Source: Phallusia fumigata (taxonomy: Eukaryota; Chordata; Ascidiacea; Phlebobranchia; Ascidiidae). From it: 31,955 nt of DNA. The stretch lies in assembly GCA_008931825.1 (NCBI GenBank), contig QXVZ01017006.1, positions 1-31,955 on the forward strand. The letters are read 5' to 3'. The position numbers and the translations under genes are program-made. Shown one piece after another: positions 1 to 12,100 of this stretch. The notes beneath the pieces were generated by a model. The model was not told the origin of the DNA and did no database searches. It saw only the letters and a list, made by a program, of their open reading frames with translations. Position 1 is the stretch's first letter. Each line of letters begins with the position of its first letter.

Positions 1-345
1 AAATTTCATCCAACTCGGACATTGTTTAACTATTTGCCCCATTTCCCCGGGCTAGCGGGGTAACCACTGGGGCTGTGGGGTAAAACACATCAATTATTGG
101 ACCATAATGACAGGTTACACAAACTGTCCAAATTTCATCCAATTCGGACATTGTTCAAGTATTTGCCCCATTTAGGGGACTAGCGGGGTAACTGCTAGGG
201 CTATGGGGTAAAAATCATTAATTATTGCACCATAATGACATGTAATACAAACTGTCTAAATTTCATCCAATTCGGACACTGTTTAACTATTTGCCCCATT
301 TTAGGGGGCTAGGGGGGTAACCACTGGGGCTATGGGGTTAAACTA
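1..345. repeat. Tandem repeat, about 2.7 units of ~129 bp
   Basis: Three copies start at about 1, 130 and 258, each with the core TTTCATCCAA(T/C)TCGGAC followed by a TATTTGCCCCATTT block and a G-rich block (GGGGTAAC..GGGGCTATGGGG). The third copy stops near 340. It lies in the intron of the NELF-C/D gene downstream of its last visible exon. A degenerate single copy occurs at about 22257-22320. No coding potential is seen. The rest of 346-811 holds a weak further piece of the core near 369-390, A-rich and C-rich runs, and nothing else recognised. Confidence 0.9.
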
Positions 346-436
346 AACTATCTACCATATCTACCAGCTGTGAAAGTTTCATCCAAATCCATCAAACATT
401 TCATGACAAAAGTGCATGGACAAGCTGCAGGGGACA

Positions 437-506
437 AAAAAGAAAAAAAACAGAAAAAAAAAGAAAAAAACAAAAAACAAACAGAGTGAAACCCCCCCCC
501 CCCCCC
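437..506. repeat. Low-complexity A-rich run and poly-C tract
   Basis: An A-rich stretch (437-480, AAAAAACAGAAAA-like) is followed by 15 consecutive C residues at 492-506. This is simple sequence in an intron and a likely site of length polymorphism or sequencing error. Confidence 0.9.
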
Positions 507-811
507 TTCAGGAAGGGGACCCATAATTATTAAAAATCTCAAACAGTCTAAAACTTTCAACTAGTGGGGTTGTACATGTGTTTTGTAACGCTTATGTTGG
601 TGATGAGAAGGCATGACTTTTTATGGCAAATGTCAAAACGACTTGCCCCAAAATACTTAGAATCCTGTTTTAAACAATTTTATATTCAATGATAAAAGAC
701 AAAGAATTTGCACAAAATCCTCTTTAGGTTTTACGACAGGTAAAATGCAAAGCTAAAATAGTCTCATTTGACAACAGCAAATACTGACATGTAATTTTGT
801 GCACAACTAAC

Positions 812-3800
812 CTTATGCAGTGATACAATGTCCCAATTTCCGAAAGTAGTTCCATTTGCCCCTGTCCACTGCACACTAGGTGATGCACTTTGTCAATAGC
901 TTGAGAAGTCTGAATTAGTTCGTCGCGAAGAATTGTTCGTCTTTCACCCTAGTTAACACAGATCGTTAACAAAGACAATACACAAGGTAATCTAAACCAC
1001 AATTAAACACAGATCTCACAAAAATTTCCATCAGTAGTTGGGAACCTGTATTCTGTTTTTAGGGAAAATTATATTAACAACAAAAAATGTTGCTAAAGAA
1101 TAAAGTAATAAAAACCAACAGGGCAAAGTCTGTTGGTTGACACTTAACAACTTACCTTATGCCACTTTTCGTTGACGCTTGCTGCATATGCTAGCAGGTA
1201 AATATATTTGTATTTGTGATCAGGATTTATCTTTGGCCCTTTGCTTGTGAATAAAGACTCAACAAACAGTTCCAGAAACAAGGGATTCTGAAACATAAAA
1301 ACACCAGGTGTTTTTTTATCCATTTAAAACATCAAGCTGCTTGGCACCACAGGTGTTTAAAATTTAATTTCTGTTAGCAATGCTGCAAAACCAATAAAGC
1401 ATAGTTGGTAATGGGCAAGCCTGAGATCTGCCAAAAACCAGCTTTTTTACTGCAAGCGAATGCCTGAATGGCTAGTTTGAATTTAGCATAACACCTCTTT
1501 GCAGGTTTGACATACAATTCTTTCAAAGGTAAGTCAAACACATAAACCGACCCTAAGCAATGCAACAGGTGGTGGGTCATCGGATGAATAAAGTTTGTGA
1601 AGCGTGGTGACGTCTCCAGGGTTAAGCTGACCCTTTGACAGCATTGCCATGATCCCCTGACGGGCACGGGGGTGTGAAGAGGCCCCACTCAAAGCAAGAG
1701 TGATGTGGGTAACATCATGGCCCCTAAGGGTATAAAAGATGTTGTTTGATGGATGTCAATAACAACAAAATATAAATTTTGATTTTATCATGTTTTACTT
1801 TAATTAGCAGTGTTCAGGTCCATTTTTGGGGATCTAATGGGGTTGGGAGAATGTAGCTTTTGCTTGACCATGCCACAGGCTCAGGGATACGAAAGATTTT
1901 AATTGGATTCAGACTCACACAACTCCACAGTAAAAGGTGATTGCAATAACCACACAATTTTATGAAACCTGAACCAATTTTAATGGCAAAGATCTCACTT
2001 ACTTTTGCCTGGCATACTTTTGTACTTCCTGGGAGATTCTTCTGACAACTGATCCACCTCGCTTTTCCTGTGCCAGCACAGCCATCACAACTTGTGTATA
2101 CAGGTAAGTATGCTCTGCGTGACAGACCATTTTCTGTTGATAGAAACTCAGACTTTAAAAAGATTTCCAAACAGAAGCTCAAACGAATTGGACTAGTGAA
2201 AACAGGCGCCACAGTGCTACTTCGTTTTCCACAAACTACTAGTTGAATAAAAACATTTCCCATTATTTCATACGTATGTGTTACAAATATTTCTAAATTT
2301 AATGTTTCCTTGAATGATTTGTAGTGCAAAAGTGTCAGTGATGTATTTATTTGTAGTGGGTGCAAACATTTATTTAAAGTGGGTGCAAACAAAAACGAAA
2401 ACTATTTCTTACAGCGAATTCAGGGATATGACGGTTCAGTGCTTCCTCTCCACCATCTTCCAGTATGGTAGCGAGACAGGTTCGCAAAACTCGTGAAAAC
2501 ACTTCAATTTGTGTACAAGCAGTCGAAACATTGGTGATTTCAGCTTGATAACCAGCATCTGATATTAACTAGAATAAAACCTTAGCTGTAAGTAATAATA
2601 TTACAAATCAATTGACCAGCTGCTACAAATTTTTAATTGCAACATAACAGTGAGTCACTGTAAGTGATTCACATAGTTTTAATAGGAGAAAATTCATAGC
2701 TTTAAATTGATCTCTCGATCACATGCAGTATTGGCTCAAATAAGTTTAGTATGTTCTACTTTTACAAAGATGTTTAAAAACAGTTAACACTTTTTTGCTC
2801 TTGTTTTCTGTTGTGATTGTTTAATTTAGAATAGGGCACTTTATTTTAGGCTTTAAAACAAAATTTTCAAAACTTATTTGACTTTTATCAAACTTACTAA
2901 AGAAAAATCTATGCATATTACTAGTGCTAGTATTGTATTATTCACAGTCTAAAGATTAATTTTGTTTATTTTTATCAATGTTACTCAAAACTTGCTCTAA
3001 AAGGTCTGTCCAAAACAAAGCAAGCCAAAGCAAGTCGTTCTGAAATATATGTATGATATTATTTTGATTGATTGGAGACATGACGGATAACATAGGGCAG
3101 TTGGTATGTTTGTTTGTTTCATGTTAATCGTGGATGGTGCAACAAAGCCTAATTGTATCATGCTTATAAAAATACTGTTTTCCAGCCCCCTAGTTCATTG
3201 CAGTTATTAGTTTGATTATAAAATCTACTTTAAAGGTCTGTTTAATCTGTTGAATGTCTGTGGGCTTACTTTTTTCTTACGGTAACACAAAAAACTGATA
3301 CAGGATTAGAAGAACCCACACCCACAACCATGTGAGCTCAGGGCAGCCACTATTGTTTAGTGGTTACATAATAGGCATGAAATATTTATATTATGCTAAC
3401 CTTAATGGTAAAATTAAGCATAAGGCAATCTGGATATTCTTCAGCAAGTTTGTAGAAAAGTTGCCTCCACTTTTGGTGAGCAATCATACTCTCAAGCCAA
3501 GAAGGAGTCTAAAAGTAAACAAGATTCCAAAGTTGTGCAATAGAAAAGCATTAAACAGGCAATATCATATTATTTTTACACAAAACTCATCAACAAAAAC
3601 ACAAAAATTTATTACTTTTTATGCCACATTTTTAGTATGTTTATGTTACTTGAACAATCAGTTTGCACCATTTTAACTGTCTGTGAGTATTGGTCCATGG
3701 GATTTTGTTGTTCGATTCAGCCAGTCCCTACATGGAATAGACTATAATTTGTAAGCTTCTACCTCTCCTTCTTCAGTGAAAATTGTATCAGCCTTTTTGG

Positions 3801-6155
3801 GATCAAAATGTTTAAGCAATAAATCCTTCAAATGGTCTTCAACCAGGTCTTGGACCTCTGTTGGTGCCAAACCTGCAAAGCAAAACACAAAAACAAAAAA
3901 CAATTAAAAACTTGTCTATTAGTTATGGCCTGAGCTGAGTCTGTGAGTACTTGGTACCCAACATGGCCTGTTTTAATCCTTGGTGCTGGGTGAAATGAGA
4001 AAGTGATGATAGATGATCAAACTCTATTAAGCAACTCATAATTTTATAACCAATGTTCAAACAAACCTGGGTTTTGATATGAAAAGCATCAAATTTCAAA
4101 CAAACTAACACCTCAAAAGATACACATGTGAACTTTCCAGTTTTGAGAGCACAAAAGTATAGTGAATAATATATTGTATCTTGTTAAAACAACAGTAGTT
4201 AATGTCCTATTTTAAAAAATATTGGCGAACCTTCATAAACTTTTCTGTAGATTCCATACCAGCAGCATTATGGTGTTGGCCTTTGTTTTGCGTTGTGTTA
4301 TAACAGTGGCTCATTTGATAAAAAAACTACACTTGTTAAAAAAAAATTGCTAACTCAATTATTTTTTCGGATTTCAGATCCTTTTTTACCCTTTGTATTT
4401 AAGACTTAACATTTATTTGCTTAGAACTTGTCACAGAACTGAACAGAACATTATTAATAATTTGAGAGAAGTCTAAGCAAATCTGTTGAGATGAACAAAC
4501 AGCAGTTGTTGCAACAAAATAGTTAACCTACTGCACTAGTATCAAGTAATCACAAACTAGTACCAATATATACATAAAATGTAGAAACCAAGAGGTGAAA
4601 TACAGTTAATTAAGGTGTTAATTCTCAGCATTTTAATGTCTGTAGAGGTATTTTACATTTTTTGCCAGGAGATATCAATGTTATGTAATTTGGGCCTTTC
4701 ATTTTTATGTTTTTGTACTTTAAATCCTCTCTAAACATTCACATGTAAAGGTTAAAGAAAGAGGAACACTTTGAAAAATGCATGTTTCTCTGCATGTTGT
4801 GAATAACATGAAAATGGTTATCATATCAGCTATCGTAGTTAGTGCTGACTCACCACACATAATCAACCATTCAGCAAGCAGATTGACAGTTTGTGCAACC
4901 GCAGTGTAGTTGTCTGATAAAAGTTCCACCACTCTCTCAGGCATTCCACCAGCTTGGAAATATCTACAACCAAAAGAAACTATTAACGAACAACTTGATA
5001 AAGCGTTGGATTTTTTCGACACCTGGTTAAAGGAAAAAGATATTTTAAGGGATTTCGATTAGGAAGTACACAAAAAATTAGTTTGTAAATACAATCACCC
5101 AAAAAAATATTTCTTTTACCATGTACATCAATTAAAACTACATGTTTGCTTAATGTATTTGATTTTTTTGGGCACCATACAACAGTTTTAATTTAACCAT
5201 AATAATGCAAACGGTATTTTGTATTTGGTGATTATACACATATGATCATGAATACATTTTTACCATTAAACAGCAGGTATTTTCAACCTAGTACATCAGT
5301 CAGGGCTGTATCAGTTAGTACAAGTTTTTTGGTAAAATGCTATTTTCAACTAGTAATGAATTATTGTTTTATATACCTTGAACTGTGCACAAATTACCAA
5401 GCCCAGCTTTAAAATCAATAATCCAATTAAGGCTGCGAAATCAATAGTATGGCATGATAACTTTGACCACATAAAGAAATATTTTTTTGTATCTTACAAT
5501 TGTAGAGTTAAATTCAGGCAAAAAAAATCACATAAGGATGAAAAAAACACCCCGGCCAGTAAACATGCCTTACTTCTTCAGACAGGTGAATATAGATGAC
5601 TCCATGATGAAGTCTTTCCCCTCCATCTGGCTGATGCAGGTGGTTTTCACCGTTTCTAAGTCATCCTCCACACCCACTGTTGCATCCATCTGAAAGATAA
5701 GCACAGCTATTATACAATTAACTGTTAAATAGAAAATCAAAAGGCTACAGAAAAATTTCTAACTAACTGTGAAAGTTTAGCAATCCACAATAAAACCAAT
5801 GGTTTTTGCAAACCAGAGATCCTAAAATCAATACAACAACAAGAGTTGAATAATACATAATTTTGAATATGCAATCAAAAAATTAAACTTAAAAGTTTCG
5901 TTTCAGGTATTAGGTAAAAAAGTTTTTGCAGAAAAAAATATTGAATTTAAATGTCTTTAGTGACCAGAATGCTGATAGAGGGATAAGAGTTTCATTTCAA
6001 AAGGAACTACTCTTTAAATTCAAATGTTGCTACTCCATTATTCTGCATTGTATATCCCAAGCTGTGATCCACAGCCAAGCAACTGACAGTTTCTTCCAAC
6101 TTACTGCCTGAACATCAGGTTCTTCACTCCCCCAAGAACCATCACTATCCTCCAT
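812..6155 (-). CDS. NELFCD: NELF complex subunit C/D (TH1-like), partial at 3' end, 10 exons
   Basis: Subunit of the negative elongation factor, which holds RNA polymerase II in promoter-proximal pausing in the nucleus. Coding exons in transcript order: 6105-6155, 5574-5689, 4854-4963, 3763-3872, 3401-3508, 2413-2568, 2003-2133, 1552-1723, 1156-1287, 812-948. All phases join, giving about 407 residues of a family usually near 590; the rest lies beyond base 1. Conserved stretches seen include [63 protein letters not shown] and [13 protein letters not shown], all nearly as in the vertebrate protein. The start ATG (6155) opens an acidic leader, [15 protein letters not shown]; exon 2 also begins with ATG. 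Most donors are GTAAG or GTGAGT; the donor after 1552 is the unusual GTCGGT. Introns at 2569-3400, 3873-4853, 4964-5573 and 5690-6104 show nothing beyond AT-rich sequence. Confidence 0.95.
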
Positions 6156-6180
6156 TACGTCAAAATTTCGAGTTCCCTAA
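6156..6180 (-). promoter_or_regulatory. Possible trans-splice (or first-intron) acceptor of NELFCD
   Basis: On the minus strand CTCTTTTTAG is followed by GG at 6176, leaving a 5' untranslated stretch of 21 nt before the ATG at 6155. A strong acceptor this close to the start, with no obvious upstream exon, fits either an outron with spliced-leader addition, which is common in ascidians, or an upstream noncoding exon. Confidence 0.4.
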
Positions 6181-7381
6181 AAAGAGGTTCCTAGTATCTG
6201 AAACATGCAACCACAGTTGGTGAATCATGCTATTAATAGATTGTAAAACAAGAAGATACAATGACATCAATTGGATATGTAATACGTAGTTCATTTAGAG
6301 CATAGAGCAGTAATAAAGTTTTACAAAAATGAAGGGATAGAGTATGAAAACAGTGTAATGTGTTTTGCAGTACCATGGCATGCACTTTACAAAGAAAAAC
6401 TTCATACAGATATTGGTTTGTCTCAAAAAGCGACAAAATTTTTTTGTAAATTGTTTGTTGTTTAAAAAAATGTTTTAAACCAATCAACATTCATTTTTAA
6501 TACTAACTAAGTGTACTAAAGTTTGAACCAGAAATAATTTCAATGGTGCAATTAATTTACAAAAACCAAAGAATAGGAAAAACTCTTAAAAGTAAATGTT
6601 GCTACAGGGATCATAAACATGTGAAAAACTAGAGTGTAAATGCTAGACGGTCTGCAAAACAGTTGCTGAACTTGATCACCAAAAATGCTTCAATACTGCA
6701 ATTGAAATTATAAACTAAAAATTAAAAGGATCATTGGTAGGTGAAGTTTTGCATCGAAAAAATAAGTGTCTATGAAGACAGTCACATAAACAAACTTGGA
6801 AACTATTATTCAATGCTTCAAAAACGAAAGAAAACATCACTACCTCTATTGGGTCCTGAAGTCAATGCAGTAGTCACTAATTTTTAACAGATTTTTGTGT
6901 AATAAAACCAAAAGTGTAAAGTACACTATGCATTAACAAGGAAACATGAAACAAAATTTATTTATCACTTGGCATTTCCAAAAATTGCATCATAGAAAAA
7001 CACAATAATGCATATGACAACAAGGTCTTAAAACAAAGGTGAATTTTGAAACTGGTAGTGCTGCATGTTAAAAAAGTATAAGTTCAAATATTAGTGGGTT
7101 ATGAAAGTTTTTGTCCTGTCTGAGGTTACTTTTGGGTGAAATGCTTGAATTTTTTCAACAAAAATTTATCCACAATTTGTGCTATTGAAAGTTAGAAATT
7201 CATTAGTCAATATTTGCTGGGATCAGGAAGTTTGCATTCAGGAGTAACCTTATTTCTACAAGAAACCAAAATAACAAATGTTTACAGACACAACATCATA
7301 CTTATTAGATGTGTAAATAAGAATAAATTGGTTAATGGTTTAATAACACTGAGTTTGGGAGATTAATACAATTACAAACTG
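6181..7381. other. Intergenic stretch between NELFCD and FEZ
   Basis: About 1.2 kb, AT-rich, with only short ORFs lacking conserved motifs. It should contain the FEZ 3' untranslated region: minus-strand ATTAAA at 7339-7344 and AATAAA near 6957-6963 are candidate polyadenylation signals. No RNA gene or mobile element is recognised. Confidence 0.6.
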
Positions 7382-8620
7382 TCACAGTTTTAGGGCATGC
7401 TGACTGCTTGATACAGGGGCTGGGCACAAAACTGTTAAAATATACGATGTTAACAAAGTTGGCACCTCCTCACTGTCTGCTTTAATAGCACTTAAAAGTC
7501 GATTTAATGCTTGTAAATTTCCGAGAGATAGATCTCCATGGTTACAGGGAATCGCAGTGGTCAAATAATGACCATCAGTGCTTGCTACAGAATCAGCAGT
7601 TGCACTACGTTTCATTCGACCAAACTTTTTGGTGCTTTGTGGCAAACTTATCTTGTTGTTCCGCCGAAATTGTTCCTGTTTGTATTGCACCTCTAAGACA
7701 TTAGAAATCAGTGAGTTACGCACTTCATTTTCAAACTGCAGTTCATCTCGCAGGTTCAACTGTTGTAAAAGCTCACTTGAAAGGGTTTTTACTTCAGAAT
7801 CAAGCCCCTCACATATAGAGTTTAACTCAGTTATGCTTAAAAATTTCAGTTCAGTGGCTCTATTGCTTTCTTCCTGGCTAGAAGGGGAACCAATAGACTG
7901 TCGATGTGATCTTTCATTAAACGGAACCTCTTCATTTTCGAGGTATGTGTCATTGATGATAATTCCGGTTTGTTCTTGAACTTCAAGATCTGTTGCTTCA
8001 TCAGCATCATTGGCCTTCATCATAATTTGTTCAAGCTCTTGAATAACCTCATCAGCGGTTTGCATGACAGCTTCATCAGTGTGGATAGACTGTGTAAAGA
8101 AAACTGCATTGTTCTGCTCAGAATAAACATTATATTCCACCATTTTGTGTAAATCCATTTGTTCTACCAATTCAGGGTCTTCTAAATCAGTTTCAATAAT
8201 TCGTTCTTTTGGTTTCAAAGTTGTTTTTTCAAATGCCAACTCTAATGCAGGAATATGCAGTTTCCGAATATGCGAGGTTTCCCAATTTAGGGGTTGCACT
8301 AGTCCATAGTTGTCTGTAATTCTTTTCCAGATAGGGTTTTGCAATAGCACATTATCTTCGAGGCATATTAACTGTCCATTATCAGTGGTTACATCTGTAC
8401 TATCAACACGGAAACTGGACGCCAAAGTTTCTTCAAATGAGTGAACCAAATCCTCCATACTTTTGTATGGACCATTTTCAACAGATAAAAAGTTGTCTAA
8501 AGTCGTGCTTGTTGAATTCAGTTCCAGGTTGCTTTGGAAATTTTCATTTTGTTGCGTGACAGACGTAAAGCTAGAGAAGTTTTCCCATTCCTCGTCCAAG
8601 TGAGCTATTGGTGCCTCCAT
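7382..8620 (-). CDS. FEZ: Fasciculation and elongation protein zeta (FEZ1/2, UNC-76), intronless
   Basis: Adaptor that links kinesin-1 to cargo in axonal transport; the vertebrate paralogues are FEZ1 and FEZ2. The 412-residue protein is encoded in one uninterrupted exon. The start is set by MEAPIAHLDEEWENF, which matches the family N-terminus (MEAPLVSLDEEFED in human FEZ1); an in-frame upstream ATG at 8710 would only add a non-conserved 30 residues. Further family blocks in order: YKSMEDLVHSFEE (about 55-67), TADEVIQELEQIM (about 187), the coiled coil with LLQQLNLRDELQFENEVRN (about 290-320), and the C-terminal VPTLLTSYILTVLCP block (about 382-396). Length is close to the usual ~390. Vertebrate FEZ genes have several introns, so the single exon is unusual. 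It is divergent from the glutamate receptor gene. Confidence 0.93.
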   Translation of the reverse strand: MEAPIAHLDEEWENFSSFTSVTQQNENFQSNLELNSTSTTLDNFLSVENGPYKSMEDLVHSFEETLASSFRVDSTDVTTDNGQLICLEDNVLLQNPIWKRITDNYGLVQPLNWETSHIRKLHIPALELAFEKTTLKPKERIIETDLEDPELVEQMDLHKMVEYNVYSEQNNAVFFTQSIHTDEAVMQTADEVIQELEQIMMKANDADEATDLEVQEQTGIIINDTYLENEEVPFNERSHRQSIGSPSSQEESNRATELKFLSITELNSICEGLDSEVKTLSSELLQQLNLRDELQFENEVRNSLISNVLEVQYKQEQFRRNNKISLPQSTKKFGRMKRSATADSVASTDGHYLTTAIPCNHGDLSLGNLQALNRLLSAIKADSEEVPTLLTSYILTVLCPAPVSSSQHALKL

Positions 8621-9140
8621 GACCGAAACGCACTTTTCTAAAGTTAGGCGCAAATTTACTTTTAATCGTGTTTTGTTAGTTTGAAAAAACACAGCACGAA
8701 AATATTCCACATTTTGATTGGTCAGGCTCTGACGTTTTATGTGTAAAGCATCTGTGCTCTTAGAGTGCCTTTACAGTGCCTAAAAAAAACAAATACTTAT
8801 GAGCAACAAAATTAGACCTCTAATTTCTATTTTTATTGATCGCGGTAATCGTGGCCACGCTTGATTGAACACGAAGGACTTTATTTGGAATAGAAATCAA
8901 ATAAACACAGAAATAAAAAATTTTTAGAACAAATTTTGGGTTTTTAAACACTAATGTCCACACAAATGTAATTTATGGCGCTCTTGTAGATTAAGGCAAA
9001 ATAAAAATCAAGCGAAAACAAAACGCACAGTTAACCTTTCGAATCAGCTTGGCCAGTATGACGTCAAAATGCTTCGTTTGAAACCTCGGTTTGGTATCTG
9101 CTTCGACACGACCGTTTTTTGCTAGTTATTACCAAGTAAA
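8621..9140. promoter_or_regulatory. Divergent promoter region between FEZ and the glutamate receptor
   Basis: About 520 bp between the two start codons, pointing outward in both directions. It contains a perfect CRE palindrome TGACGTCA at 9059-9066, some 75 bp upstream of the receptor ATG. No clear TATA box was found. Minus-strand CTTTAG at about 8638-8643 could serve as an acceptor just upstream of the FEZ ATG. Confidence 0.5.
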
Positions 9141-12100
9141 ATGTTGTCTTCTGGGCTCTCATTGTTATATCTGATACTGGTTGTCTGTACAAAGAGGGTG
9201 GAATCATCAAAAGCTTGTGTCTTGAAAGTGGGAATTCTAGGCAACTTCAGTTCGACTGAGTCCGAAGTTTTCTCAAAAGTGGAAAAATGGCTGAACAGCA
9301 ACTCCACTTCTGACGAGAAATGGAGGATAAAAGTAAAGTGAGAAACCAGTGTTCATTAAGTCAAACTCGATTGGAAATCTGTGACGAAACGCTACTAGAA
9401 GTTATTGAGGATTTAGGACTACTGTTTAACAATTAAATTCTCAAACAATTAGGCCTGATTGCTTGTGTTATAATTATGTAGATAAAGGGTAGTCAGATTT
9501 TGTTTTCTATTTTTGCAGGAATTCTCGTTCGCATGTACAGCACAGAGCACAAGCGAGCCATGTTGTACCTTGGGCTTCCAATCCATAATTAATTAGTTGT
9601 GCAGTAAAATTTAACTGCAGCATACAATGTAGAGAACATGTCTTTTAACGCTACCATATCTAGTTTTCGCAAGGACAATCTCTTTTTACAGGGTGTTTTC
9701 AGTCAATGCGACATCAAACAATCAATTAGAATTAGCTGAATTGCGGTTTCTTTGGAAATTAGAAGGCAAACTTACCAACAACAAAATCACTGTGCTTATC
9801 GGACCAAGCAGTACGTCATTTTTCCATTTGGTATGTTGTGGTAAATTTGTTTACCTAATAAAATTTTAGAATCACAAATAGACAGCGACATCGCTATAAT
9901 CATTAAATGCTACTGACTTAGTACAAGAACTGACCTTTTGATCGAATAATTTGAATAGGCCAAAAAGTGCGTATACAGCTTAGAAGACTTTCGCGTGTAC
10001 CATATGAGTGGAGCGCGTACCATAGGTTGGGAAGCACTGCTTATTAGTGGGTCTTAATGCTCTTTTATGTTTGAATGGGAATCCTATATTTCTCGGACGG
10101 ATACAACGTTCGTGAACAAACTTATCATTTCCATTGTTGTAAACCTAATCTCAAAACACCCAAGGAACCTAACCTTGACCATTGTTTTTGTTTAAAAAAT
10201 CCTGCTGAAATTATATATTTTCGTTGTTATGAAGATTTGTGAAATTTGCGTTTTTAGGTCCATCCGATCGTTGTTTTTCTCAATATTTATCAAATCTTGC
10301 CTCAAGCTGTAAGCGTTATTTATGATGACAAACTGAGATTTCCAAATCTACTGAACATTAATGTCTTCAGCAGGACTAAAACAGAGGTAAACGAATCTGA
10401 GTTTTCTCTTTACAACTGCCTCGGATTTGTGTAAAACAGGGGTAAAATGTGTACTTACTAATTAGGTTTCGGGGGTATTCAAGTTTGTTAAACATCATTG
10501 CTTGTTTATTCATACACTAACTTGCCTTTTTTGCATATTATGTTACTATGGCCGTTGGTTGATCGGACTTTTCTGCTTTTTCCGTCCGATCGGATCTCAA
10601 AAAGCATGACTTGGCGAATTTTTTACCGTTTTAGCGGACCTCCTCGCCTCCTCGTGTTTTGTTCGTCTCGTTGTAGTTATCAGCAACTGTTTACGAAACA
10701 GAACATACACTAACATATATCAATTAAACATACGACGAGCTTTCTCGATTACCCCAACAACGCGTTTAGTAACATTGAACCGGAATGGCAATGGTAAGAG
10801 GTTACAATTTGTTTATAAGTCAGTTCAGACCAACGGCCATGGAAACAGAATTTGTTCCATTAAAGATAGACATGGGAAGATATTTAACCAGAATTCCGGA
10901 GTTGTTAAACGGCGTGTTTTTAGGCCCTTTGGAGTCTAGTTAAATATTACAAACACACAAACCTAACGCTGCTGACCACGGACGATGTTGATGGACTGAA
11001 TATAATGGAGCATGTTCGGTCCAGTAATGAAAAGCAAAGTATTCATATGCAAGCCATGTTTATTGCGGTAAGTTTGGGTTATTGCCTTTCATGAGGGAAC
11101 TTTAATCCTGCGTTTTTAAAAAAAATTTCACGCTTTTTGGGGCTGCTAGTTTAAAACTAGTGTTGCATGATGTATTTCAAATCCGAAGCGAGTTGCCAAA
11201 ATTGCAATCCAGAAAGACGAATCCTTAAAGCGTGTTCTGCAAGAAGTGAAGGAACAGGAACCGCATGCAGTATACGCCATCGCACCTATCGACTTTACAT
11301 ATGCAATAATTACTAAGGCATTGTACCTAAACATGACGCCAGAACGTGGTTGGCTGTGGATCGTCGACGATGACGTCACTATGCTACCTCCGAGAAAGAT
11401 CATCACGAAAGATAACATCACGCAATATTTCAATGGTAAGACCTTTGTTAAAAAACTAAACTATTCGTTTTGGTCTTACTCCGTAAAGTTTAAGTCTGGG
11501 TGACGTCATGTTGCCATCTTCGTGACGTAATACATTTTTCACACGTGTTATATTTTGTTACGCACCGAGCGGTTCAATAATCTCATTACGTAACATACCG
11601 ACGTCACCCATCAGTTACAACGCTTGTTTTTACCGATTTCTGACCCCATGTTAGAGCTCGAACAACCCACTTAGACCAACTTCAGGTATATACGAAAACG
11701 GAGTCATTATAACGTAAACGGACATAATAATTTATGCTATTTTTATCTGAAGGTGTAATCGGGTTTCGTGAATCACCTGCTTATAAGGACAAACTTCACC
11801 GTCAACTCGACCAGTATCTGGCTTTACATTTCAACTCATCTGACGTTTACAAAGTTTACAAGTATTTTCATCCGCTACTAACCTTATCTGAAACATTCAA
11901 CACGAAATGCGACAAGCAGGTAAGTTTTTAAACGTCCATATCGATTATCATGATTGTAAAAGCTGAATGTTTTGCTTGGCCACACACAAATTTTAGTTTT
12001 GATGTTATCTCCATCATTTCGAGTAAATTTTTCCGCGCTGATTTTTGGGCCCCCGTTCTTTTGAACTATGCACGTTACAATTAAAATGATTTTCAGAATA

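Noticed and set aside
3332..3676. Plus-strand ORF of 114 codons
   Set aside because: It is antisense to a well-supported NELFCD exon (3401-3508) and has no motif of its own.
8870..8900. TTCTATTCCAAATAAAG on the minus strand upstream of FEZ, resembling a spliced leader
   Set aside because: Needs several substitutions and an insertion to match; not significant in AT-rich DNA.
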